Positions 23,686 to 32,313 are shown, counted from the stretch's first letter. The stretch is 64,000 nt of DNA from Actinomadura graeca (GCF_019175365.1 NZ_CP059572.1:930001-994000); one strand, 5' to 3'. Translations and numbers: made by a program. The notes: generated by a model not told the origin, from the letters alone.

Positions 23686-26172
23686 GTGACGCGACCCGGG
23701 CAGATGCCCGCCTCTCCCCCCGCCGCTCCCCCGGCCGGCCCCCCGGCCCTGCCTCCGGCCGCCCCGCCACGGCCGCGCACCCGGACGGTGACGCAGCGTG
23801 TCGCGCTGCTCCTCGCCATCCCGCTCGTCTCCCTGGTGGTCCAGTGGGCCGTCCCCACGGTCGTCACGTGGACCCAGGCGCTCCAGCGGTTCGACTACTC
23901 GACCGTCTACGACAAGGTCGCCGTGCCCGCGCAGTCGGTCACCGACGCGATCCAGGAGGAGCGCCTCGCGGCCCTCGTCGCCGCGGGGTCGCGCACGAGC
24001 GGGAGCGAACGGCAGTTCCAGGAGCGCATGGCCAAGACGGACGAGGCGGTGGCCGCGTTCCGCAGGTCGGCCTTCTCCTCGGACAGCAAGGACGCGATGG
24101 ACGACGCGGTGCTGCACCGCGTGGAGCAGCTCGACGCCATCTACGGCGGCCTGCCGGCGCTGCGGAACGAGGTGCGCGGCGACGGCGGCACGCGCCTCTT
24201 CGCCGTCAACCGGTACAGCTCGCTCGTCGACATCACGATGCGCGTGCTGACGACGCTGGTGAGCGTCGACGAGGTCACCGTCTACCAGCACACCAACGGT
24301 GTCCTGTACAACTACTGGGCCCGCGAGTTCATGCTGCGGGAGCACGCGCTGATGTCCGGGCTGAGGGTCGCCCGGATGACGCCGGAGGAACGCGCCGCGT
24401 TCGGCTCGTGGGCGGGAAGCCGCGAGCAGATGCTGGACCTCGGCCGGGCCACGGCGGGCGACGACGTCAACACGATCATGTCCGGCCTGCAAGGGAGCAT
24501 CCCCTACTCCAGCTACACGACCCTGGAGGGGGCCATCCTGTGGAACGGCATCGCGCCGAACCCGCGGCGGTGGAAGGCCACGCTCGACGCGGTCATCCCC
24601 GCATGGCAGCGCGCCGCCCAGCAGTCCAGCGAACGGGTGGACACCAACGAGGTCAAGCCGGCCGGCCAGAAGATCCTGATCGGCTTCTACCTCGTCGGCG
24701 GTATCGGCCTGATCGGGCTCGTCGCCTCGATCGTGCTGTCGCTGGTGTTCGCGCGGCGGCTCACCGAGGAACTGCGCGCCCTCCAGCGGACGGCGCAGGT
24801 GCTGGCGCACGAGCGGCTGCCCCGCGTCGTGGCGCGGCTGCGGCGCGGTGAGCGGGTGGACGTGGAGGCCGAGGCGCCTCCACCGGAGACCGGCAGGACG
24901 CTGGAGGTCGCGCTGGTCAGCGAGGCGTTCCACGCCGTCCAGCGCACCGCGGTCAGCACCGCCGTCGGCGAGTCCGACCTGCGCGCGAGCATCAACCGCG
25001 TCTTCATCAACCTGTCGTGGCGCAGCCAGTCGCTGCTGCACCGGCAGCTCCGGCTGCTGGACGCCATGGAGCGCCGCGCCCGCAGCCCCGAGGAACTGGA
25101 CGACCTGTTCCGGCTCGACCACCTCACGACCCGCATGCGGCGGCACGCCGAGGGCCTGGTCATCCTGTCCGGCTCGCCGACCGTCCGCGCCTGGGACCAT
25201 CCCGTCGCCGCCGAGGACGTCGTGCGCGCCGCCATCGCCGAGGTCGAGGACTACCGGCGGATCGAGGTGACCGGCGCCTCGTCGGCGGCCGTCACCGGCA
25301 ACGTCGTCGCCGACGTCATCCACCTGCTGGCCGAGCTCATCGAGAACGCCGCCGCGTTCTCCCCGCCGTCCACCGAGGTCACCGTGAAGGTGGAGACCGT
25401 CGCCAACGGGCTGGCGGTGGAGGTGGTGGACCGCGGCGTCGGCCTGCACCCCGAGGAGCTCGCGGAGCTGAACCGGCGGCTCGCCTCCGACGTCGAGTTC
25501 GACCTGGTCGACACCGAGCGGCTCGGGCTGTTCGTCGTCGCGCGGCTGGCCGCCCGGCACCGCATCCGGGTGCAGCTCCAGCCCTCCGCCTACGGAGGCA
25601 CGACCGCGATCGTCCTGGTCCCGCACGCCCTGGTCGTGCTGGACGAGGACTGGCGCCCGGCGCTCGGCGAGGTCGCGATGCCCGAGCCCGCCGTCACGGC
25701 GACGGCGCTGCGGCCCGGCGGCATGGTCACCTCCCCCCTGCCGGCACTGCCGGGGCCTCCCTCGTACACGCCGCCCGCCGAGCCTCCCGCGGCGCCCGCG
25801 GCCCCGATGCCGCCCATGGCGCCCATGGCGCCGACGGCCCCCTCGGCGCCGCCGGCACCGGGGAGCGATCCGCTCGGACGTTTCGCTGGCCACACCCGGC
25901 CGTCCCCCGAGGATCCGCCTGCGTCCAACGGCGCGTCCAGCGAGATCACCGGCAGGCTCCCGCGCCGTATACGGCAACGGAATCTGGCCCCTCAGCTGCG
26001 GAAGCGTCCCGACCGCGCGCAGCCGGAGGAGCAGCCGGACGACTTCGACGAGCCGAGCCCTGAGCTCAGCCGGGACCTCATGTCCTCGCTACAGTCTGGA
26101 TGGCTCCGCGGCCGGGACACCGACGACGAGACCGGCGAATCCGGTGCACGTGACGAATGGGGGGAATCATGA
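23686..26172 (+). CDS. cvnA: Conservon sensor kinase-like protein with nitrate-sensing domain
   Basis: 828-aa membrane sensor and first gene of a conservon. A Pro-rich N-terminus precedes membrane segment 1 (about residues 40-58). An extracellular helical NIT (nitrate/nitrite-sensing) domain follows (about 60-320; AIQEERLAALVAAGSR, QFQERMAKTDEAVAAFR). Membrane segment 2 (IGLIGLVASIVLSLVFA) leads to a HAMP-like linker and an HATPase domain with ELIENAAAFSPPSTEV (N box), VVDRGVGLHPEEL and TERLGLFVVARLA. No classical His-box with a phospho-acceptor is obvious. A long Pro/Ala tail follows. The GTG start has GGGAG upstream. CvnA partners the roadblock protein, DUF742 protein and small GTPase downstream, a membrane-associated complex resembling eukaryotic G-protein systems. 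Confidence 0.92.
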   Translation: MTRPGQMPASPPAAPPAGPPALPPAAPPRPRTRTVTQRVALLLAIPLVSLVVQWAVPTVVTWTQALQRFDYSTVYDKVAVPAQSVTDAIQEERLAALVAAGSRTSGSERQFQERMAKTDEAVAAFRRSAFSSDSKDAMDDAVLHRVEQLDAIYGGLPALRNEVRGDGGTRLFAVNRYSSLVDITMRVLTTLVSVDEVTVYQHTNGVLYNYWAREFMLREHALMSGLRVARMTPEERAAFGSWAGSREQMLDLGRATAGDDVNTIMSGLQGSIPYSSYTTLEGAILWNGIAPNPRRWKATLDAVIPAWQRAAQQSSERVDTNEVKPAGQKILIGFYLVGGIGLIGLVASIVLSLVFARRLTEELRALQRTAQVLAHERLPRVVARLRRGERVDVEAEAPPPETGRTLEVALVSEAFHAVQRTAVSTAVGESDLRASINRVFINLSWRSQSLLHRQLRLLDAMERRARSPEELDDLFRLDHLTTRMRRHAEGLVILSGSPTVRAWDHPVAAEDVVRAAIAEVEDYRRIEVTGASSAAVTGNVVADVIHLLAELIENAAAFSPPSTEVTVKVETVANGLAVEVVDRGVGLHPEELAELNRRLASDVEFDLVDTERLGLFVVARLAARHRIRVQLQPSAYGGTTAIVLVPHALVVLDEDWRPALGEVAMPEPAVTATALRPGGMVTSPLPALPGPPSYTPPAEPPAAPAAPMPPMAPMAPTAPSAPPAPGSDPLGRFAGHTRPSPEDPPASNGASSEITGRLPRRIRQRNLAPQLRKRPDRAQPEEQPDDFDEPSPELSRDLMSSLQSGWLRGRDTDDETGESGARDEWGES

Positions 26173-26600
26173 CGCAGCAGGCACATGCCGGCGGTGAGCT
26201 CGACTGGCTGCTCGACGACCTGGTGGAGCGGGTCGGGGAGGTTCGCCAGGCGGTGCTGCTGTCGCGCGACGGCCTGGTCATGGGAGCCTCCGGCCGCGTC
26301 ACCCGCAAGGACGCCGAGTTCCTCGCGGCGCTGTCGTCCGGCTTCCACAGCCTGGCCAACGGCGCGCGCGAGCACTTCGGGGCCAAGCAGGTGCGGCAGA
26401 CCGTCGTCGAGCTTGACGGAATGCTGTTCTTCGTCATGCCCGCCGGCGACGGCAGCTGCCTCGCGGTGCTGAGCGACGCCGGCGGCAACGCCGGGCTCGT
26501 CGCCTACGAGACGACCATGCTGATCAAACGGGTGCGGCGGCAGCTGGGCGCCGCGCCGCGCGCGACGGGCGAGCCGTCGGACCCGCCCACGCGGACCTGA
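26169..26600 (+). CDS. cvnB: Conservon roadblock/LC7 protein
   Basis: 143-aa roadblock/LC7-domain protein. The family pattern ELDWLLDDLVERVGEVRQAVLLSRDG (read in parts), VMGASGRVTRKDAEFLAALSSG and FFVMPAGDGSCLAVLSD covers the whole fold. LC7 proteins act as GTPase-activating or scaffold partners of small GTPases such as CvnD. The ATG overlaps the cvnA stop (ATGA) and has a GGGGGG run 5 bases upstream; an ATG 12 bases earlier in the same frame is less likely. Confidence 0.94.
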   Translation: MTQQAHAGGELDWLLDDLVERVGEVRQAVLLSRDGLVMGASGRVTRKDAEFLAALSSGFHSLANGAREHFGAKQVRQTVVELDGMLFFVMPAGDGSCLAVLSDAGGNAGLVAYETTMLIKRVRRQLGAAPRATGEPSDPPTRT

Positions 26601-26606
26601 GCCGCC

Positions 26607-26981
26607 GTGGAGACGCCGAAGGAGCGCTGGATCGGCCGCGACGCCGGGCCGGTCGTACGGCCGTACGCGGTGACGCGCGGCCGCACCCGGCCGATAGGCC
26701 CGGCCATGGACATCGTCACCATCCTGGTCGCCACCGGGCGGACGCCCGCCGACCGGGTGTGGCTCTCACGCGAACAACGGCGGCTGCTGGAGCTGTGCCG
26801 GCAGCCGTCGACTCCCGCGGACCTGGCCTCGGAGACCGATCTGCCGTTACAAGTCGTCCAGATCCTGCTGGCCGACCTGCACCAGTACGGCCTGATCGAG
26901 GAGAAGCGGCAGTCCGAGCAGCCCGATCGCCCAGACCCCCGGATACTGATGAGAGTGCTCGATGAACTTCGCCGCCTCTGA
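26607..26981 (+). CDS. cvnC: Conservon DUF742 protein
   Basis: 124-aa DUF742 protein. The N-terminal VVRPYAVTRGRTRP is the family signature, and the rest is a winged-helix-like fold (EQRRLLELCRQPSTPADLAS, LPLQVVQILLADLHQYGLI). Its role is thought to be bridging conservon components; DNA binding is not shown. It starts with GTG 6 bases after cvnB and overlaps cvnD by 20 bp. Confidence 0.93.
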   Translation: METPKERWIGRDAGPVVRPYAVTRGRTRPIGPAMDIVTILVATGRTPADRVWLSREQRRLLELCRQPSTPADLASETDLPLQVVQILLADLHQYGLIEEKRQSEQPDRPDPRILMRVLDELRRL

Positions 26982-27570
26982 CACCTTCGGCGCCGTCCCG
27001 CCACACGACGCCGACGACATCCCCCAGCACACCCTCAAGATCCTCGTGGCCGGCGGCTTCGGCGTCGGCAAGACGACGTTCGTGGGGGTGGTCAGCGAGA
27101 TCCGCCCGCTGCGCACCGAGGAGAGGCTCACCGACGCCTCGACCGGTGTGGACGACCTCGACGGGCTGGCCAGCAAGTCCACCACCACCGTGGCCATGGA
27201 CTTCGGCCGGCTCACGTTCTCCGGCGGCGTGCGGCTCTACCTGTTCGGGACTCCGGGGCAGGAGCGGTTCTGGTTCATGTGGGACCAGATCGCCTACGGG
27301 GCGGTGGGCGCGATCGTGCTCGTGGATACCCGGCGGCTGACCACGAGCTTCGCGTCCATCGACTACTTCGAGCAGCGGGAGATCCCGTTCGTGATCGCCG
27401 CGAACGTCTTCGACGGCGCGCGCCGGTACACCGTCGACGACATCCGGAGCGCGCTGGACGTCGATCCCCAGGTGCCGGTCATGCTGTGCGACGTGCGCCG
27501 CCCGGAGGTGGCCAAGAACATCCTGGTCACACTGGTCGAGCACGCCCTGCAGTCATCCGGGCCACGATGA
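26962..27570 (+). CDS. cvnD: Conservon small GTPase
   Basis: 202-aa Ras/Rab-like GTPase. The P-loop GGFGVGKTTFVG (about residues 31-42), the switch II block LFGTPGQERFWFMWD and the hydrophobic VGAIVLVDTRRL are clear. The NKxD equivalent is replaced by VIAANVFDG, a usual variant in this bacterial subfamily. It completes cvnABCD; no P450 (cvnE) gene follows. Its last 44 bases overlap, antiparallel, the 3' end of a TetR gene. Confidence 0.94.
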   Translation: MNFAASDTFGAVPPHDADDIPQHTLKILVAGGFGVGKTTFVGVVSEIRPLRTEERLTDASTGVDDLDGLASKSTTTVAMDFGRLTFSGGVRLYLFGTPGQERFWFMWDQIAYGAVGAIVLVDTRRLTTSFASIDYFEQREIPFVIAANVFDGARRYTVDDIRSALDVDPQVPVMLCDVRRPEVAKNILVTLVEHALQSSGPR

Positions 27571-28132
27571 GGGACGCGAGCGCGGCGTAGGCGGCGGAGT
27601 CGTCCAGGCCCGTCCGGGCCTTGATCTCGCCCCGGTGGATGGACTCCATCACCTGGCCCGCGACGGCGCCGACGAACGCCGCGTCCGCGTCCCCTCCCGG
27701 ATCCGCCTCCGTGACGAGCCCCTGCACGCGCCGGACGGCGAAGGCGGTGTTCCGCTGGTAGATCTCGCGTGCGGGGGCGAAGGCGTCGAGGTCGGCGAAG
27801 AACGCGGGCGAGGCGGGCGCGAGCGCGTCGGAGATCGCGCGCAGGTACGCGCCGACGCGGTCGCGGGGGTCGGCGCCGCCGTCCAGCGCGGCCTCGACCC
27901 GCGCGGTCGCGCGGCGGAAGAACGCGCGGACCACGGTGACGATGATCTGCTCCCGGCTGGGCGCCACGGCGTAGAGCGTGCTCTTGGAGCAGTGCAGCAC
28001 CGCGGCCAGCTCCGCCACGCTCAGCCCGGCGAAGCCCCGGTCGAGGAACACCTCGATGAGCCGCTCGACGAGGTCCTCGCGCCGCCGCTCCGCCCGTGAC
28101 AGCCCCGTGAGCGTCCGCGTCATGCCGTCCAT
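27527..28132 (-). CDS. TetR-family regulator
   Basis: 201-aa repressor. The N-terminal HTH reads RLIEVFLDRGFAGLSVAELA, then VLHCSKSTLYAVAPSREQII. The C-terminal all-helical ligand domain is generic. I used the ATG giving MDGMTRTLTG; an ATG 9 bases inward and a longer frame into the operator are alternatives. It is divergent from an acyl-CoA dehydrogenase across a 71-bp gap holding AGTACC-type inverted repeats, so it probably controls that gene, with an acyl-CoA or fatty acid as possible ligand. Its 3' end overlaps cvnD by 44 bp, so both mRNAs share a complementary segment. Confidence 0.9.
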   Translation of the reverse strand: MDGMTRTLTGLSRAERRREDLVERLIEVFLDRGFAGLSVAELAAVLHCSKSTLYAVAPSREQIIVTVVRAFFRRATARVEAALDGGADPRDRVGAYLRAISDALAPASPAFFADLDAFAPAREIYQRNTAFAVRRVQGLVTEADPGGDADAAFVGAVAGQVMESIHRGEIKARTGLDDSAAYAALASLIVARMTAGRARPV

Positions 28133-28140
28133 CCGGAGAC

Positions 28141-28178
28141 AGTACCAAAGAGGGTTCTCCAGTACTGACACTGGTACT
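28141..28178. promoter_or_regulatory. Candidate TetR operator
   Basis: AGTACC (28141-28146), AGTACT (28161-28166) and GGTACT (28173-28178) give inverted half-sites: AGTACC/GGTACT 32 bp apart and AGTACT/GGTACT 12 bp apart. They sit in the 71-bp divergent gap between the TetR and acyl-CoA dehydrogenase starts and could block both promoters. GAAAGGAG just beyond (28191-28198) is the dehydrogenase ribosome-binding site. Confidence 0.55.
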
Positions 28179-28203
28179 CTGAGGGTCGGCGAAAGGAGTC
28201 ACC

Positions 28204-29346
28204 ATGCCCGCCACCCGCCACCTGCCGACGTCCGAGTCGGCGGACCTGGTCGCACTGGTCCGCGAGATAGCGGCCAAGGAGCTGGCGCCGCGCGTGGCCG
28301 ACGCCGAGCGCGCCGGCGACTTCCCCCGCGACGTCTTCACGACGCTCGGACGGGCGGGGCTCCTGACACTGCCCTACCCGGAGCGGTACGGCGGCGGCGA
28401 CCAGCCCTACGAGGTCTACCTGCAGGCCCTTGAGGAGATCGGCACGGCCTGGGCGAGCGTGGGCGTCGGCGTCAGCGTGCACGCCCTCTCCTGCTTCCCC
28501 CTGTTCGCGTACGGCACCGAGGAGCAGCGCGGGCGATGGCTCCCCGACCTGCTGTCGGGCGAGCGGCTCGGCGCGTACTGCCTGTCGGAGGCGCACGCGG
28601 GCTCCGACCCGGCCGCGATGCGCGCGAAGGCCGTGCGCGACGGCGACTCCTACGTCCTGAACGGCGCGAAGGCGTGGACGACCCACGGCGGCGAGGCCGA
28701 CTTCTACACCGTCATGGCCCGCACGTCCGCCGAGGGGTCGCGCGGCATCTCCTGCTTCCACGTCCCGTCCGGGACGCCGGGGCTGGAGTTCGACCCGCCC
28801 GAGGACAAGATGGGCCTGATGGGCTCCACGACGGCGACGGTCCGGCTCGTCGACGCGCGGATCCCGGCCGACCACCTCATCGGCGCGGAGGGCCAGGGCC
28901 TGGCCATCGCCCTCGCGGGCCTGGACGCGGGGCGGCTCGGCATCGCCGCGGTCGCCACCGGCCTCGCCCAGGCGGCGCTCGACACCGCCGTCGGCTACGC
29001 CAAGGAACGTGAAGCGTTCGGCAAGGCGATCATTGAGCACCAGGGGCTCGCGTTCGTGCTCGCGGACATGGCCGCCGCCGTCGAATCGTCCCGCGCCACC
29101 TACCTCGCCGCCGCACGGCTCAAGGACGCGGGCCGCCCCTACGGCCGGGAGGCGTCGATCGCGAAGTTGGTCGCCACCGACAACGCGATGCGGGTGACGA
29201 CCGACGCGGTCCAGGTCCTCGGCGGCGCCGGCTACACCCGCGACTTCCCGGCCGAGCGCTTCATGCGCGAGGCGAAGGTGATGCAGATCTTCGAGGGGAC
29301 CAACCAGATCCAGCGGCTCGTCATCTCCCGCCACCTCGCCCGCTGA
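28204..29346 (+). CDS. Acyl-CoA dehydrogenase
   Basis: 380-aa FAD-dependent dehydrogenase of short/branched-chain acyl-CoA type. N-terminal helical domain, then the flavin/substrate loop YCLSEAHAGSDPAAMR, and KAWTTHGGEADFYTVMAR. The C-terminal helices contain REAFGKAIIEHQGLAF and VQVLGGAGYTRDFPAERFMR. The catalytic base is Glu364 in MQIFEGTNQIQR. It introduces a 2,3-double bond into an acyl-CoA and passes electrons to ETF. GAAAGGAG precedes the ATG. It is alone in its operon and ends in a strong hairpin, and is probably repressed by the divergent TetR. Confidence 0.95.
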   Translation: MPATRHLPTSESADLVALVREIAAKELAPRVADAERAGDFPRDVFTTLGRAGLLTLPYPERYGGGDQPYEVYLQALEEIGTAWASVGVGVSVHALSCFPLFAYGTEEQRGRWLPDLLSGERLGAYCLSEAHAGSDPAAMRAKAVRDGDSYVLNGAKAWTTHGGEADFYTVMARTSAEGSRGISCFHVPSGTPGLEFDPPEDKMGLMGSTTATVRLVDARIPADHLIGAEGQGLAIALAGLDAGRLGIAAVATGLAQAALDTAVGYAKEREAFGKAIIEHQGLAFVLADMAAAVESSRATYLAAARLKDAGRPYGREASIAKLVATDNAMRVTTDAVQVLGGAGYTRDFPAERFMREAKVMQIFEGTNQIQRLVISRHLAR

Positions 29347-29376
29347 CCCCCGCGGCCCCGGCCGCGGACGCCGCTA

Positions 29377-29410
29377 GGGCCGCGCCCACCCCCGAGAGTG
29401 GACGCGGCCC
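29377..29410. terminator. Bidirectional hairpin terminator
   Basis: GGGCCGCGCCCAC (29377-29389) and GTGGACGCGGCCC (29398-29410) pair over 13 bp with one mismatch and an 8-base loop. It lies between the convergent acyl-CoA dehydrogenase and DUF4360 genes and can end both transcripts. Confidence 0.8.
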
Positions 29411-29454
29411 GGTAAGCCGGTCGCCGGCGGGGTTCGGCGACCGTCGGCGGGGTG

Positions 29455-30105
29455 TTACGCGGGGCAGCGCTTCCAGGCGAAGTGGTACGTCGTCTTGACG
29501 CTGCCGTCGGTGGAGTCGAACGCCATGAAGCTGGTCTTGTTGGCGTCGCTGCCCTTGTTCACGCGCAGCTCGGTGTTCACGTTGAAGTTGCGGTCCTCAC
29601 CGCAGGGCTTGAACACCAGCTCGGCGACCGGGGTGCGGTCGCTGAACTGCCAGTTGTCGGAGTACGAGCCCTTGACCGTGTGGCTGACCGGGGTCGTCTG
29701 CTGCATGCCCTGGTGGTAGTAACTGGCGCGCTCCAGACCCGACGCGCCGGCCTCCAGGTGCGCGAAGCCGCGGTAGTCCGCGCCGGCGATCGCGTAGGTG
29801 AAGCCCTGCGGCACGTGCAGCCGCAGGTTGATCTGGCAGTTCTTGCGGAAGTCGGTCGCCTTGGAGTCCCCGCCCGCCTGGGCGAGGTAGTCGCTGTAGG
29901 TGACCGTGAACGCGGTGTTGTCGCTCGCCGTGGCGACGGCGGCCGTGCCGGCGCGGCAGCCGGAGCCGTTCACGGTGAGGACGTCGATGACGATCCGGTC
30001 CGGGGGCGGCGGGTCGTCGGTGCCGGCGGAGGCGGTGGGAGCCATTGCGCCCGCCAGGGCCAGAGCGGTCGCGCAGGCCGCCGTGGCGGTGATTGCCTTA
30101 CGCAT
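29455..30105 (-). CDS. Secreted DUF4360 protein, copy 1
   Basis: 216-aa exported protein of the DUF4360 family. A signal peptide (MRKAITATAACATALALAGA, cleavage near TASAG) precedes a beta-rich domain with VLTVNGSGCRAGTAAV, FRKNCQINLRLHVPQGFTYA, ADYRGFAHLEAG, ELVFKPCGEDRNFNVNTELR and TYHFAWKRCPA. Four Cys are shared with the neighbouring paralogue and could form two disulfides. Function is unknown. AGGAGAG lies 7 bases before the ATG. It follows its paralogue in the same direction, separated by a 16-bp hairpin, so it may be expressed separately or by read-through. Confidence 0.9.
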   Translation of the reverse strand: MRKAITATAACATALALAGAMAPTASAGTDDPPPPDRIVIDVLTVNGSGCRAGTAAVATASDNTAFTVTYSDYLAQAGGDSKATDFRKNCQINLRLHVPQGFTYAIAGADYRGFAHLEAGASGLERASYYHQGMQQTTPVSHTVKGSYSDNWQFSDRTPVAELVFKPCGEDRNFNVNTELRVNKGSDANKTSFMAFDSTDGSVKTTYHFAWKRCPA

Positions 30106-30150
30106 CGGTTGTTCTCTCCTTACGGGGGTGGAGGCGCGGAACTCGGGGTC

Positions 30151-30197
30151 ATTCACATCCGGCGCTGGAGGAATTCGGGGGAGCGCCGGATGTGAAT
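30151..30197 (-). terminator. Perfect 16-bp inverted repeat between the DUF4360 genes
   Basis: ATTCACATCCGGCGCT (30151-30166) and AGCGCCGGATGTGAAT (30182-30197) are perfectly complementary with a 15-base loop. The hairpin begins 11 bases after the stop of the upstream DUF4360 gene and ends 45 bases before the next ATG. There is no U-tract. It may terminate, reduce read-through to the second paralogue, or stabilise the first mRNA. Confidence 0.8.
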
Positions 30198-30208
30198 GGT
30201 CTGCTCGC

Positions 30209-30862
30209 CTAGGGGCAGCGCTTCCAGGCGAAGTGGTAGGTGGTCTTGATGCTGCCGTCCGTCGAGTCCATGGCCATGAAGCTGACCTTGTTCGGGTCGG
30301 ACGTTCCCTTGTTCACCCGCAGCTCGGTGTTGATGTTGAAGTTGCGCTCCTCGCCACATGGCTTGTAGACGAGCTGCGCGACATCGTTCTTGTCGGTGAA
30401 CTGCCAGTTGTCGGCGTAAGCGCCCTTGATGGGGTGCTCGGCCTTACCGGTCTGCGACATGCCCTGGAAGTAGTAGTGAGCCTTTTCCAGGCCAGACGAA
30501 CCGGGCTCGAGGGACGCGAATCCCCGGTAGTCGGCAGACATGATCGCGTAGGTGAAGCCCTGGGGGACGTGCACCTTCATCGCGATCTGGCAGTTCTTCC
30601 GGAAGTCCGTGGCCGGTGAGGTGCCTCCCACCTGCGCCATGTAGTCGCTGTAGGTGACGGTGAAGGCCTCCTTGTCATCGGAGATGGCCACGGCGGCGGT
30701 GCCCGTGGGGCAGCCGGAGCCGTTCACCGTCGCGATCTCGATGGTGACCCCGTTGGGCCCGCGGGTGAAGTAGGAGGCTGAAGCCGAGGCCGGGGGGGCG
30801 GCCACGGCGGCCGTGGCGGTCATCGCCAGGGCGGCTGCGGAAATAGCGATCCCTTTACGCAT
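30209..30862 (-). CDS. Secreted DUF4360 protein, copy 2
   Basis: 217-aa paralogue of the downstream gene, about 60-65% identical by eye. It has a signal peptide (MRKGIAISAAALAMTATAAV, cleavage near ASAS) and the same blocks: TVNGSGCPTGTAAV, DFRKNCQIAMKVHVPQGFTY, SADYRGFASLEPGSSG, LVYKPCGEERNFNINTELR and TYHFAWKRCP. All four Cys are conserved. GAAGAGG lies 6 bases before the ATG. It is first in the pair. Tandem duplication followed by divergence is the obvious origin; the role is unknown, perhaps an extracellular or wall-associated protein. Confidence 0.9.
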   Translation of the reverse strand: MRKGIAISAAALAMTATAAVAAPPASASASYFTRGPNGVTIEIATVNGSGCPTGTAAVAISDDKEAFTVTYSDYMAQVGGTSPATDFRKNCQIAMKVHVPQGFTYAIMSADYRGFASLEPGSSGLEKAHYYFQGMSQTGKAEHPIKGAYADNWQFTDKNDVAQLVYKPCGEERNFNINTELRVNKGTSDPNKVSFMAMDSTDGSIKTTYHFAWKRCP

Positions 30863-31425
30863 GCGATTCCTCTTCGCTGGGGGCGGACGCGTTTTTTTCC
30901 TTCGGCGGCCGAAGAGTGGAACGTGATCCAGGATCTTGCCCGAAGAGTAACGGCGCCGATCAAGGGGGTCAACGTCCTGTTTTTAACTTCCCTTGAACCT
31001 TCAGTGCGGCGGCCCGGCAAAGCCCACCGGCCAGGGAGGGAAACCCGTCCAATCTGCGGAAACGGACCGTCCAACATTCCGAGCGGTCCCCGGCATCTCC
31101 CCGGATCGGTCCAGGAACAGACTCAATCGAATTTCAGAAACCGTTCAGATCGGCTAGAAAAACGGCTCCGGCCTGCGGCGGGACGACGGCGCGGGCGGGC
31201 GGTGGCGGAAGCCCGGCCCCCGCCCGCGGCACGCCCCCGAACGCGTTCCCGGCGTCCCCCGGCGGCGTGTCCGGGATGTCACGGACGGCGAGTCGCCGCA
31301 GGCCGGAGGCCCTCCCCCGCAGGCCCGCCCGCCCACCGGCGCCCGCACCGCCGGCACCTCCGGAGGTGTAGGAGTGGCCACCTGGGGAAAGGGCCCAGCG
31401 CCCTGTCCATCGATGGAGGTGGCGG
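30863..31425. other. 563-bp intergenic region
   Basis: No gene is supported here. The left part carries the DUF4360 leader, including a T7 run and CTTCGGCGGCCGAAG (30899-30913), a compact palindrome. The right part leads the Fe-S subunit gene: CACCTCCGGAGGTG (31355-31368) is a perfect 14-bp palindrome 57 bp upstream of it, and GGAGGTGG is its ribosome-binding site. There is no room for the ~3-kb catalytic subunit expected beside the Fe-S/NrfD pair. Confidence 0.5.
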
Positions 31426-32313
31426 ATGAGCGGCCTGATCGGACGCAACCTGCTCGCCGGACCCGAACCCGACGTCGCCGCCGACGCCGGGTATCCGGAC
31501 GCGCCCGCGCGGATGGGCTTCTTCACCGACACGTCGGTGTGCATCGGCTGCAAGGCGTGCGAGGTCGCCTGCAAGGAGTGGAACGCCGTCCCCGAGGACG
31601 GCCTGGAGTTCACGGGGATGTCCTACGACAACACCCAGGGGCTCGGCGCCGACACCTGGCGGCACGTCGCGTTCATCGAGCAGGACAAGCCGATGGGGAA
31701 CGCCGCGACGGGCACGTCCGCCGACGGCACCGGCATGCGCTGGCTGATGGCGTCGGACGTGTGCAAGCACTGCACGCACGCGGCCTGCCTGGACGTCTGC
31801 CCCACCGGGTCGCTGTTCCGCACCGAGTTCGGCACTGTCGTCGTCCAGGAGGACATCTGCAACGGCTGCGGCTACTGCATCCCCGCCTGCCCGTACGGGG
31901 TCATCGACCAGCGCAAGGGCGACGGCCGCGCCTGGAAGTGCACGCTCTGCTACGACCGGCTCGGCGCGGGGCAGCAGCCCGCCTGCGCCAAGGCGTGCCC
32001 CACCGACTCGATCCAGTACGGGCCGCTGGAGGAGCTGCGCGAACGCGCCGCCGCGCGTCTCGACCAGCTCCACGATCTCGGCGTGGACGACGCCCGCCTC
32101 TACGGGGAGGACCCGGAGGACGGCGTGGGCGGCGATGGAGCGTTCTTCCTCCTGCTGGACGAGCCCGAGGTGTACGGCCTGCCGCCCGATCCGGTCGTGA
32201 CGACCCGCGACCTGCCGTCCATGTGGCGGCACGCGGGCGCCGCCGCGCTGACCCTGCTCGGCGGGGCCGCCGCCGTCTTCGCGGTCCACGGCCGCGCGCG
32301 AGGACGGCGGTGA
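31426..32313 (+). CDS. Formate dehydrogenase-type 4Fe-4S electron-transfer subunit
   Basis: 295-aa ferredoxin-like subunit of the molybdoenzyme (CISM) family. Sixteen Cys in four groups fit four [4Fe-4S] clusters: CIGCKACEVACKEW, CKHCTHAACLDVCPTG, CNGCGYCIPACPYG, and CTLCYDRL with CAKACPTDSI. The C-terminus has one membrane segment (AGAAALTLLGGAAAVFAV), as in FdnH/FdhB beta subunits. It should pass electrons from a periplasmic or membrane-facing molybdoenzyme to the NrfD anchor that follows. Excellent ribosome-binding site (GGAGGTGG). The stop overlaps the next start (GTGA). No catalytic alpha subunit, twin-arginine partner or selenocysteine gene is in the window. Confidence 0.93.
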   Translation: MSGLIGRNLLAGPEPDVAADAGYPDAPARMGFFTDTSVCIGCKACEVACKEWNAVPEDGLEFTGMSYDNTQGLGADTWRHVAFIEQDKPMGNAATGTSADGTGMRWLMASDVCKHCTHAACLDVCPTGSLFRTEFGTVVVQEDICNGCGYCIPACPYGVIDQRKGDGRAWKCTLCYDRLGAGQQPACAKACPTDSIQYGPLEELRERAAARLDQLHDLGVDDARLYGEDPEDGVGGDGAFFLLLDEPEVYGLPPDPVVTTRDLPSMWRHAGAAALTLLGGAAAVFAVHGRARGRR

